This document shows positions 33,885 through 44,765 of a DNA stretch of 49,624 nucleotides, one piece after another. A program made the position numbers and the translations under genes. This stretch comes from Paraglomus occultum (Eukaryota > Glomeromycota > Glomeromycetes > Paraglomerales > Paraglomeraceae): NCBI GenBank assembly GCA_910592205.1, contig CAJVPJ010000067.1, positions 1 to 49,624 of the forward strand. Reading direction: 5' to 3'. How positions within the stretch are numbered: position 1 is the stretch's first letter; each line of letters begins with the position of its first letter. A model generated the notes under the pieces. It worked only from the letters and a program-made list of their open reading frames with translations, was not told the origin of the DNA and made no database searches.

Positions 33885-34440
33885 CATTAAAGCGTTCCGT
33901 CGACACAAAATTTATCCGTCCCTTTCATCGGCACTATTATTATTCCTTCTTTCCAGACATTTATGTTAGTGTTTAATTTATGACCAAAAATAAACATGTA
34001 TTTCCGGACAGCTTTTAAAGAAGACCGAATTCTCCAAAGGCTATGCAGATACGATAAAGCAGCGGATAAATACAAAGCATTATTGGGATTTTGGTGTTGT
34101 CTGTATGGTACAAAGCTTGGAAGCCCTAACAAAAATAAACAAAACGGTTAAAATAACTATCTAAATTTATAAAGATTTCGCTAGGCCAGCGGAGCGATAA
34201 AAAAACTCCATGACAAGTACTTAGCATTGGGCGATTATCAGCGCCACATAGTTGAATATCACGTGATACTATAAGAAACTTATCGTTTCTTGCGGGTATG
34301 CTTTTCATGACAGAAGGGAGTAACGAGATAAGTGTGGTTTCGGAAAAGATATAAATAAATTCTACATTCTCAACAAGAAATTTCGCACACAGTCGCAAAC
34401 ATATTTCATATCGTAGATTTTTGATTTCGTTTCGGTGAAT
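33885..34440 (-). other. possible minus-strand coding exons upstream of DNMT2
   Basis: Two adjacent minus-strand frames look protein-like: 34430-34215 (IKNLRYEICLRLCAKFLVEN and following) and 34120-33887 (LYLSAALSYLHSLWRI, FIFGHKLNTNINVWKEG). A candidate intron runs from GTACTT (about 34220) to a branch-like TTTTAAC, pyrimidine tract and TTGTTAG (about 34126). No family was recognised. Part of the first frame (RLCEKFLVEN-like) is also present left of DNMT2 relic A at about 10425-10460, where it ends in a stop. It may be a real divergent neighbour of DNMT2, a decayed gene, or chance. Confidence 0.25.
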
Positions 34441-34757
34441 ACCACCAACTCCTACTGAAAACGTATGCGCCGTTTAACACACTTTCATGAACGTATCAAC
34501 TCTCGTTCGAAGAATAAGTGTATGGACACGCAACAACGAAAGCTTACTGTCGTTAATGTAAGATTGAAAGGAAGTAATAATTGTTGTAGTACTCAGTTGA
34601 TCTCGTGGCACCGCTTTTACCGGGTCTGCAATGTTGGGTTACAAGTACAAAATGCACAGTAGTTTTTCTGCGTATGATGAAACAAAAAGGAGTCTCAAGA
34701 TGACGTAATGTATCACATTACACCAATAAATATACGGGGTTTGAATTTTACGGACTC

Positions 34758-36412
34758 ATGGATTATTTACGATGTTTGGAATTTTTCTCTGGCATTGGTG
34801 GCATGGTAATGTATGTGATTCAAGTTCAATAATAGTGCACAACCAATATTAAACCGAAGTTAAACCTTGTACGACACAGCATTTTGCATTAAAAGTCAGT
34901 GGGATCGCAGGACAGATAGTCAATTGCTTTGATGTTAACATTGTTGCTAATACCGTTTATAAGCACAATTTCAATATTGATCCAATTAAGGTATATCTCG
35001 GCAATTCCGATATTCCATGTAATACAAATGTAATAAACAGTGACACCATTGATTGAAATTCTGTTCTTAGACATCAATAGATGTACTTAAGCCGCAAGAC
35101 ATAGACAAACACAAAGCAGACTGCTGGTTTCTGAGTCCGCCATGTCAACCGTACACAAGAGGTGGCAAACTGTTGGATGATAGAGATAACAGAGCAAAAC
35201 CTCTCCTGCATCTCATTGAAATACTGCCCCAATTGCGTCACCCACCAAAGTTCATATTCGTTGAAAATGTATTGAACTTTGAGGTATATTATTTACTATT
35301 TAAGTCCTTCAATAATTGTCTATTGTGTCTATTGACAATAGGCTATTGACTTTATATTATTAGAAATCCAAGTGCAGAGAAAAGCTTGTTAGACAGCTTT
35401 GTCATCTTGAGTATTCAATTACGGAGTGTTTATTGAGTCCATTGCAATTTGGTATTCCAAATCATAGACTTCGATATTATCTGGCTGCTCAGCGCAGCCA
35501 CGCAGCTCGAGTGCAGTCGGCTGAGGAGTACCTTACTACTGCGTCCATACACACAACTTGGCCACTCTTCCCTGCGGGCGAATCTGCTACAACATCCACT
35601 GCGTCCAATACATCTGAGCCATCAGTGGATCAAACATTCAAAGTCTCTACTCTCGATTATTTTTTGCAAAGCCCACAATCAAATTTAAAAGACTTTCTCG
35701 TACCGCACGAGTATTTAACCAAAATTTTGCATGGATTCAAACTTGGTGGGTATTCGACTTGTACAACAATTATTTCAATCAATGTTACTAATGTGGATCC
35801 ATTCGCAAAGACATTGTGCATCCACACGATAAGCGTTCAGCGACTTTCACAAAGGTTTGTTTACTATTTTTTATTTGTTAAAATTATACGCAGTAATAGC
35901 GAACTTAACTCTATTATAGGCATATGGTTCTCATCACATATATTCGTCAGGATCGTTAACGCGAACCGATCCAAAGGTATAAGACATTAAAATTCATTCT
36001 AACTGTCAATATGTCAAACACGCGCAATTTTACCGTCATTTACCATATGTAGCAGGTTGAATATAATTTTAGTAACCCAGTTTCGTTACTAAACCTTGGG
36101 ATACGATTCTTTACACCATTGGAAATAGCGAGATTACATGCGTTTCCAGTTGAATGGGGATGGGGATTCTGGAAAGATAACAATTATGATCATTACAGCG
36201 ATGATGACGGTCAATGTAATCTAAACGATAAGCAACACAACAACAGCAAGCTACCACGAACATTTCACCCAAACTTGTTGGGAAGTGACAAGTTTACATT
36301 TCCCGAGAACATCACCAATATACAAAAGTACCGGTTGTTAGGTAACAGTTTAAACGTCTGGGTAGTAGCTGAGTTATTTCGGTGTGTATTATTCACGGAA
36401 GAGCAGAATTAA
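34758..36412 (+). CDS. DNMT2: DNMT2-type tRNA (cytosine-38-C5) methyltransferase
   Basis: Seven exons: 34758-34805, 34880-34990, 35071-35283, 35364-35745, 35811-35854, 35920-35976, 36056-36412. All introns are GT..AG, 65-80 nt; phases agree; 403 aa (human DNMT2 is 391). Motifs in order: I LEFFSGIGGM (7-16); FDVNIVANTVYKHNF (motif II-III region); IV SPPCQPYTR with catalytic C78; VI FVENV (116-120); VIII QFGIPNHRLRYYL (152-164); target-recognition region DIVHPHDKRSATFTK (252-266); IX-X RFFTPLEIARLHAFP and KYRLLGNSLNVWVVAELF near the end. DNMT2 enzymes methylate C38 of tRNA-Asp, protecting the tRNA from cleavage and affecting decoding. Odd features: the family's CFT signature reads TFT (263-265), and there is an extra ~60-residue Ser/Thr-rich insert after motif VIII. 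It is the only complete copy in the window; relics lie at 10.4-12.0 and 16.5-17.3 kb. Confidence 0.9.
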
Positions 36413-38885
36413 CGTTTGACTATGCGAGATCAGATCAGTAAGTGGAAATTATACGTCTTATTCTATAAACCGGTGCTCTCTACTTTGAATTTTTGCATTT
36501 GGTCTATATTGTAATACAACCACATGCAATTCTATAGTTCGGTTAGCGACACGACTGTATTATCGAGAAGCGTACTCTTACTTTCCTGTGACAAATATCC
36601 TATATGATAAGATCCGGAAAATGTTTACTGGATCTGTAATAGGTTCGTTCTTGTGCTAAAAAATTAATATCGTCATGTTTATAAATAATAAGTCTCTGCT
36701 GCTACTTAAACAAAGCTCACAATATTTTCAGTTCTTACGTTTGTCTTAAGTATAACATGTGTCGATCAATGCAAGCACAAACAACCCCCGGATGAGTAAT
36801 TTGACCAATAAAGTCCCATAATGAGTGACGAACTTTTTGTGTAATGTACAGATTTTTTGTATTGCGTACAAATTTCCTCTTTTATTCTGACTTGCTTTTT
36901 AAAGTATATCGATATTAATATTCTGCAAATGTGGATTTACATGCCCCCTGAACTGATGACTAAGTCAGTAGGGATTTACATCCCTCGAGTAATAGTTTTT
37001 TTATTGTAAAAAACTAGTGTATAACCCGTCACTTCGTTGACAGTGTGGTTATTTTATATTTTACATTTATACTTTTATTTCGCTAACGTTATCCATAGTC
37101 ATAATAATAAAAAAACGTCGCGGTTGTAAACAAAGAAATGATGAACATGTGATGGTCATCTATTGGATAATTTTGTAACACGAATATAGCACCTTGCAAG
37201 CATCCGGTTTTTTAAATTATATAAATATAGATATATAGACACTGTATATAGATTATAAAAAACAGTGACTGTAATAACAAACGATTATTCTAAGTAAAGC
37301 GTAATTTCATATAATTCTAAGATACTCACATGCTGTATATGTTTTTATGTCATTTCGTATTTTGCTAAAATGTGTATTTACTTTTTGAACGTATCTATAA
37401 TTTTTCCTTTCATACTGTTCATCAACAATTTCTTGGCAATGCACAAGACATTTTTTAATTTTACTGAAAAGTTGTTCATCTTTTGACTTCCGTTATAACA
37501 TCTGAGTAATCGAAAATAGTGTTGAAATAGAATCCAGATCGCTTGGACGATGTTCTTTGTGTAACGTTTATAATACACTTCAATAATAGCATCGAACAAA
37601 GAAAGTTTCTGTGGAGTACAAGTACAGCGACTATGTTGTCTGTTAAATATTGAGACAAAAAGTTAATGTCATCGCTGTAAGTAACAACGAGAACATAACA
37701 ATGATATTCGCTGTTTAATGTTTATTTTATTAGTGGTATAGCTTGAAGATAAATCCATTTATCAATCATTCGTGAGTAGTCATCATAATACTCATACCAA
37801 GAAAATAACAGGATATCACAACACTCAATAAAGTCTTTGTAAACCCCTATTTAGAAATTATCTGCAGAACGATTTCGATTAGGATAGTTGAATCTAATCT
37901 AATCATTGAGACAATCCATCAAACTACCAGATGGCTAGATGAAACTTTTTTTACCAAATTATATTTGTAATTGTTGCATTGATCGATGTTACACGCAATT
38001 ATGTATTCTCCCAAAGAAATTTTTCCTTTTTTTGACATTGCACGCTTATCGTTATGCAATATGTAAGTGTTACAGTTTTGTTTTGCTTGCGTTACCATTG
38101 ACTTTAATATTGATAATATCTACAGAAAAGTAACAGCCACCAAATTTAGTTAACTCAAGGCGTGGTGAAAAGATGTTTGTCTGTCAACTCGTACAAATAA
38201 AATAAAATAATGGAACTGAAAATATACAGAACTGCTAACTGTCGACCCCATATTTTTCTCTCCAGCCCAGTACATTTCCTAGTATTATGACACTAAATTT
38301 TTTTTAGTTGGACAATAAAGTCTTACGTTAATTAATATTAACGACATTAAAATTTTTTATTTTTCATATCATCCACGTATTTAGTTACACAAAGATTCAA
38401 TAACTGGTTAACGATAAAAAAAGGCAATATTAAGTCCGATCCAAATTAGGCATGAGAAGAAATCTTATTTTTTTTCATTTCCCCTTGTCAAACCTTCAGG
38501 GTAGTATTCATAAATCCGCACATTATTCTATTCAACCGGATAAGATTATTAAGACATTTTAAATCTTCGAATATCAGATTTGCTAATTTTAGAGATCTAA
38601 AACGGTAGCAGTTGCGCATAAACATAAACATATTGGCTACATCTTCATCATCAGTTGTAGATGTCTACCATGTAAACGAAAGATTATTGTTGTGTTTGTA
38701 CAAATTTCAAATCAACAATCAGAGAGTGGCGTTCCGTTCCGGTGTAGGTCGTTCCTATTGGCAACTTTCTTCCACAGCCGCCAATCAGGGAGCCGAAACG
38801 GAACAGAATTGGCGAACAGAGGACGTTAAGTGACTGGTCATAAAATTAAAATCCTTACATATGCTCAAGGGGTTACTCCTTATTA
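36413..38885. other. intergenic, no gene recognised
   Basis: About 2.5 kb of AT-rich DNA right of DNMT2. Short frames (37378-37599 minus, 37939-38133 plus, 38612-38833 plus) lack recognisable domains. The first few hundred bases presumably contain the DNMT2 3' UTR. Confidence 0.45.
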
Positions 38886-38890
38886 GTGTC

Positions 38891-39058
38891 TGGTTCATTT
38901 CCCCTACAGTCACTTCCTCGACAATCACTTCCCCGACACCCCGACAATTATTCCCAATAAATATTTCGGCACTAAGATAACTTCAGCAAGAATTGTCGGA
39001 AATAATTGTCAGGGAAGTGAGCTGTCCGGGAAGTGATTGTCGAGGAAGTGAAATGAAC
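38891..39058. repeat. palindromic dispersed repeat with GTCGGGGAAGTGA motifs
   Basis: Left arm (38891-38954) runs TGGTTCATTTCCCC, CACTTCCTCGACAATCACTT, CCCCGACA, ACAATTATTCC. The right arm (38997-39057) is its imperfect reverse complement (GGAAATAATTGTC, GGGAAGTGATTGTCGAGG, AAGTGAAATGAAC). The core of about 40 bp is unpaired. Shorter versions of the same motif occur at 8900-8943, 15345-15392, 44845-44872 and 49556-49605. It has the form of a small non-autonomous element or palindromic repeat; no target-site duplication was certain. Confidence 0.8.
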
Positions 39059-39444
39059 GGATCCTAATTAAATTATTCAAGTATGTTAATTGCTGCTAGC
39101 ATGTAGCACATATGTATAATCCCTGAAAGTGTGTCACACAGCATAGTCTTAAAAATGAACTTACAAAAGTGTTAGAAGAAGTTGACCATAACGGAACCTA
39201 GTAATTAACGTTCTATACAATTTGCGCGACAATGGATTTGAAATCCCAGTTATATCGCTAAATGCACACACAAGTATAAATTTAGTGATCAAATACTTTG
39301 TTATCCATACCTGAAGTAAAATTATAATTGGTACGTTCCAAATTCGTAATATCGGCCCTCCACCGTAAAGTTAGACAAAGACCTGTCATTATCACCGAAC
39401 TTTAAAAATAAAAGACCATTGGAAGAGTTATGCAGTAGAACGTA

Positions 39445-39602
39445 TGTCTTGATGTCAGTCAAACCATTTAAGCGATTGATCCAGGCTATTTTGATCAGAC
39501 CACATACAAAGTTTCATGCAGGCCATTTAATTAGAAGTGAAACACGGTCTGATCATCAAATGGCCTGATTAAATGACCTGACTAAATGGATAAAACGAAT
39601 AG
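39445..39602. repeat. second palindromic repeat (GGCCATTTAATCAG type)
   Basis: TTTTGATCAGACC (39488) and GCAGGCCATTTAATTA (39518) face GGTCTGATCATCAAATGGCC (39546) in inverted order. TGATTAAATGACC, TGACTAAATGG and AGACTAAATGG then follow as short direct repeats. It lies 400 bp right of the first palindromic element but is unrelated in sequence. Confidence 0.65.
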
Positions 39603-40813
39603 ACTAAATGGGTGAAGAGTTACCCAACATTATTATTCACGTGTTACCACAAAATTGTACTCCGTAAGTGCACGAACTCAGTATTATCACAACTCCGTAA
39701 AGACTTCCACGTTCGTATAACAAATTCTCTATTGGATTCAAGTCACAACTGTTAGTACGGTCTATAACTTCAAGAACGTTATTCCGAATAAAATTTTAAC
39801 AAAACTGCCAAAAATCGCTTTAATCTCCCAAGTCTTCAATTTCTCACCTTTGCATAAAATGCTTGCGTCCACTACTTCAGAAAAGCGTAATTTACTTCGT
39901 ATGCAAAATTCTCTCCAGAAAAGAGCTAAAAATCAGTCTCATCCGAAACCGAAATGTTCTTCCAATATCACTGAGGCGTTTTCCTAAGCTCATTCTACAC
40001 ATTGACGTTGCTGACTTGCCCGGTATTTCGTTGGAAGCTTCCGAATTGTTCGATAAAAAACACCCACTCAGCTTGACGATAATTTTCGCTCTCTTGAAAT
40101 GGAAAAGGTTTCCGAACACATCAAATTAATACCGCTGGTTCAATCTTATTAGCGGGTATAATCTTAAAATTACCCGTATATGGTTGTTTACGAATTCTGC
40201 TTCCTCTTCTTCCTGAGGCAACTTCTTGCCTTATCTTCGATATTCTTTGAGCAACCGCACCTATATGAAGTTCCAGGTTGTTTTTTCCAATGCTGTCATA
40301 GTCTGTACACTATTGTGTTATTTCCATATAGCGATTGTTGTACTGGTTGCTATTTTTCGAATGGAATTAAAAATAGTGTTATTGAAAGTCTCAATAGAAC
40401 GAAAAATTAAGCAACTTAAAGAAAAAGCCTTAACCAATTGCAAAGTATAACTCATTATATATACAAAACGTTGTCACACAATTAAATATTTCCCATCATC
40501 ATAATACATAGTAATATAAATTGATATTTATTTGGCCCAGTAATAGTTAAACAATAACACACACTAGCCGCCTAAAGTAGGACCAAGTTTAATGAAAGCT
40601 TAAATCTTAGATATATTCAGCTATAGATAGAATATGCCTTTGAAACATTGCCGAATATAGCAAATGGGTACAACTTAAAAATGACACATATGAAAATGAA
40701 TAAGAAAAAGACAATACAATATTATGTATGTAACGCTTATAAACCCAAGCTACGCCACAGCCACATTGCTTACTATGTGGCGTGGGCGTAACCACATAAA
40801 TTTCTCATAACTT
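39603..40813. other. intergenic; ambiguous open frames
   Basis: An ATG-initiated 42-codon frame at 39859-39987 (MLASTTSEKRNLLRMQNS.., Ser/Lys-rich) overlaps an 88-codon frame at 39863-40129, which could be joined by a frameshift or intron. The 40226-40450 frame includes one strongly hydrophobic segment. None was recognised and no paralogue is present in the window. The right end is the 3' flank of the minus-strand family gene. Confidence 0.4.
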
Positions 40814-42956
40814 TTAATGTTGCTCATCGGATCGTACACGCTTCGACACTGTCCCCCCAGAATCCTCTTCTTCTTGTACCGACCTGTCTATACGTGGCAT
40901 AAGCTTTTGTAGAAATTCCTTAAATTTACCATTATCAACCTTTCTGTAGGTCTCGAAAATCAGATCACGCCATTTTTGTTGCAATTCCTCTTTTTCTCTT
41001 TTAGCTTCCTTAATACTCGCCTTTCGTTTTTTGGAAACCCTTTGCGCAACTGGATCAACGGAACTCAAAACTGGAACGCGGACGGTTCTTGGTGGAGCAT
41101 AATCGACTTTAAACCCAAACAGTTTCGCTAGGTATCCATCAAATAAACATTTAATTACCGAATCGCTTTGACACTTTTCAAACAGAATTAAAAATCTGGG
41201 CGTTATAGGAACTTTTGCTTTATAGTACTCGTTGAAGATAGTGATTGAATCTGGCCAGCGTACACTCGTAAGATCCGATGGCACTTGTTGAGATGGAATA
41301 TCGGCCATAAAACTTATGGCAAGTCGAACAGAGGTTACTTCTTTCATCAGATGCTTAGCTGCCTTTGATTGCGCCCCAAATTTGACAACTGTATAACGAT
41401 ATACTATGGGAGAATATTTTGTGAACGTGAATTGTAGGAAACTATGCAGAGATTTGTTTGTAGCAGGATTATCCGGACTAAATTTAGTAGCCTCTTTGTC
41501 CATATTAAATTTAGTAAAAGCTTCATGATAATCATTCACAGAACGGATGATTTCGTATTTCTTAAAAACAGTCAAAATTTCCTCCTCGGGTTTCTCAATT
41601 CGGTTGATTATATAGTCGAGTAAATCATGACGCTTAAGATTTCGGTCGGGGTTCAGCAATTCTGTCAAGCAGATCGAGATTATTTCGCTTTTAGAAAGAT
41701 CGCGAACGACGGCAAACGCATCGATTAGCGTTTCTCCTATATCTTTTAACCTATGTTCGAATAAAATCAAAGCGTCTCCAATCAAGGCATCCGTTAGTTC
41801 GAATCCAAGCAATATCAGACTGTTCAGCTTCACGACAACTTGTTCTAAACCCGGTTTAACCCAATCTTCAGAAGGGCTTGGGGGATAAAGGATAAGTAAC
41901 GATCCTTGCATAACCAGGTCGTTCACATCGTTAACGATCTCGTGATATCCGTTTTCCTTCCAGACGTTAACTAATTCGGGATAGATGAGTATAGCGCGTG
42001 CAATGACATTAAGTTGTCTGACGTTTTCATACCCATCAGAAGGGGGATAGTCATCGAAGTTAGCAGTACGTGACTCTGATTCAATCTCCGGATTGGGCTT
42101 TAGCCCAATTCCCCCACCTTCTTTTTTCTCTAGAATATGCTTTCGGATTTTCGGCCTCGGAGGAAATGGAGCGAACTTATATCTCTGAATCAGAGTTATA
42201 ATCTCCTTTGTATTCTCTCTCAATTTGGTTCTCGCTTGACTAATAACTAATGGCCCAGCCGATAGATAATAAAAGGATTCCATATCATTTCCTCGAACAG
42301 GAATGTCATTCCCGTCAAACCGATCATGCCCTTCTTTGAGAATCCGGGAAAAGACGTCGAAAGAAAGGTTGCTTGCCCACGGGCTGCGTATTTTGTTTTG
42401 AATGGATTTTTTCCGATCTGGATCCAGATTGCCCATGTTATGCGTTAATTTGAGATCAATAAGCCTGCTGTCATATTTGCCAAATCCGAGCACTAGTCTC
42501 TGAATAAAGTACCGACTGATGTGCGCCTTTTGTGCAAATAGACATTCGACTACAAACAGGTTAATAAAGGGTTCGCCCATCCTTACTGCGTGAAATAATG
42601 CGTGAGTTAGCCCATATCTGCCGATCAACCACTTGGCTTTGGTCGCCGGTAAATTTATAATATTATTCCATTCACGTGAGCACCTGGCAAGTAGTGTAGG
42701 GTTTGGCAAGTGGAGAATAATTTCCACTTTCAGCTCTGGCGCAAAATCATCCAGACGCATGCGTGGAATAGGAACCATCCAAATGTGAGGTGAAAGCACC
42801 TCCGAATGATTACGCTGGGCAGTTGAGATGACATCTAAAATCAATCGTTTAGCAGGTTCGAGCGTTAATGGTCTAGAACGTCCATATTCAACAAAATAGC
42901 ACAGCTTGATATTCAATACCTGTATGGTCGGGGAAAGTTTCGTTGGCCGAAAGCAT
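40814..42956 (-). CDS. F-box-like multicopy family protein (right-arm member)
   Basis: Spliced model: exon 1 42956-42920, intron 42919-42835 (GTATTG..TTTTAG, 85 nt), exon 2 42834-40814; 685 aa. The N-terminus MLSANETFPDHT and phase-1 intron equal those of the chimeric gene. Residues about 40-75 carry the F-box-like FAPELKVEIILHLPNP and CSREWNNII. The conserved HALFHAVRMGEPFINL and PWASNLSFDVFSRILKEG block follows, then PPSDGYENVRQLNVIARAI, YPELVNVWKENGYHEI and a long helical region. The C-terminal 90 residues differ from the unit 2 member: RTVRVPVLSS, a Lys/Arg/Glu-rich helix (SKKRKASIKEAKREKEELQQ), EFLQKLMPRIDRS and a KRVRS basic end that could act as a nuclear signal. The first ~290 codons lie in the inverted duplication shared with 25.7-26.6 kb. 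It is the most complete family member here and the best reference for the relics. Function unknown. Confidence 0.8.
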
Positions 42957-44765
42957 TGGAATCAATGAGAACGCAATATTTGAAAGTATGAAGCGTTTGC
43001 GGCTCGGTATTTTTATATTCGTGGCATACCACACTTCTGGGCCTTATCCAAATGAGGCAAAAATTCAAAGGCTGATCAGCAGTGCGCACAAAAAAAAACA
43101 ACTTTGCATTAACAAAGCTAATTTTAAATATATTATTAATCACTTGACTGCTAAAATTTTTAGGGAGTATTTCGTCAAGTTATTCGATGTGTCATAGACG
43201 TTAGAACTATAGAAATGACGTTAGTTATTAGGTTCGCCCAGAATTGCAAGCAAGTGCTATTATAAGAACAAATTCTACTATATAGTAATCATACGGTATG
43301 ACTCAATTTATCATCGTTTTCTCGATTGGCTCGATTTAGAATATTGTTATTCAAAACAACAAAAACATGGTGTCTTATTTTAGTTTGGGAAATGGATGTT
43401 ATCTATCTATCATTGTCTATCACCTTATCAGGTATTGAAGGCACGGCATGATGCGCATCAGACTTAATAGTAGTAATCAAACATTGTCCGTTGGTTTCTT
43501 CCCTCACAGCATAAACCAGATTCTACAAGTGAAACGTTTTTAATACACGAAGTATAATTACATTATCGTTATTATTGCTTAATATAATGTACGCACTAAT
43601 AGTGAGCTGTTTGAGAATACCTGACGCTGTTAAGGAAAAGATCCTTTCAAGCAGAAGGAAAAATAAGCGGACTCATCAAAGGAGCTGATGGCGCAAGTTT
43701 ACGTTCTCATCAAATATGCCTTCTTCGAATTTCGGACCGGTTTTCTGGAGATACAAACTGAAAATTTTTAACATGTCTTCGGCTTTCAGTCTTGGATGAT
43801 CGTTCTTTCTGAAAGTACGAACTGAGGTTGCTTATTGTAAATGACAAGTATTTGTTTGGGTAAATGTTTTTTGCCTCCTGCTTTCAAGTACAGAATTATA
43901 GAATTCAACATATACGCAATCAATATACGGTACGGCAAATCACGCAATTGATACCAAAAAGTTGAGCGTACTTACAGTAGTCAATCCTGTCTTGACAGAG
44001 ACAGGTCTTCATTAAAGGTGGTTTCGTATGACTAAAGAAACTGTTTTAATCCCAATAACGGTCATGACATAATATTAGTCATGAAACCGGATCTCTAATA
44101 TACATATACATACAGCATACATACAACGTACATACATACAAACATACATACATATTGTCTATTCATTCAAGTCATCCGTTTAAAGCTCCTATATATAATA
44201 TAATTGCTCTATCTTCCTCTTGATGAGTCGGTTGAAATTTTCTAATACGCGCAATTCTGATACACAAATCTTTGAATAATGCATTGGTTTCATTATTGTT
44301 GTTAGCATTACGGGAGTTGCTGCGATTCTGCGTTGGGCAACGGGATGCTGCGAGCTTGCATCTTGGCTGTAATAGTAAACGATTGTTAGAATTCGGCGGC
44401 CTGCGTCTTGGTGTGGACAACAGATGATCAAAAATGGTTCCGAAAAATCCCGCAGATCTTTGCTAACCATTGGGTTTTTACTTTCCATAATAATACTCAT
44501 ATTATGTTATCATCTTAACTAATCTCTGTAAACATGCATAGTAATAGTAGTATTTGCCTGAAAGGCTTTTAAATGAGATCTTAACAGACAAAAGATTACA
44601 TGAGAACGAGACCGTTACGCTGGCGACGTACCAAAATTTTGTTGAATAGCAATTTAGCATCATAACGGTATTTATTACCTGTATTAAGTGAAATGATAAA
44701 AAAGACTTTATCGATATCTTACCATTTAATGATGCGTTTAATCTTATGTTTACCGATTGTATTGC
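42060..44765. repeat. right arm of the inverted duplication
   Basis: Reverse-complement partner of 23786-26590. It contains the 5' part of the right-arm family gene, its shared promoter region, the CGGTCCGAAATTCG block and one (TATG)n unit. Compared with the left arm it lacks the tandem copy of the microsatellite unit and has an extra segment of about 150 bp at 44330-44500 beside it. The arms are separated by about 15.5 kb containing the DNMT2 gene. Confidence 0.85.

Noticed and set aside
33649-33969. 106-codon plus-strand frame
   Set aside because: Starts from a non-ATG codon, has no recognisable domain and overlaps a more protein-like minus-strand frame.
34465-34662. ATG-started 65-codon frame just upstream of DNMT2
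   Set aside because: It ends before the DNMT2 ATG in another context, is interrupted by a stop in relic A and has no recognised domain. It was considered as 5' UTR or uORF material only.
42913-43143. Minus-strand frame ending FKYCVLIDSNAFGQRNF and its left-arm equivalent near 25650
   Set aside because: It overlaps the family's first exon in another frame and ends in a stop; splicing it onto exon 2 gives the wrong phase, whereas the MLSANET start fits.
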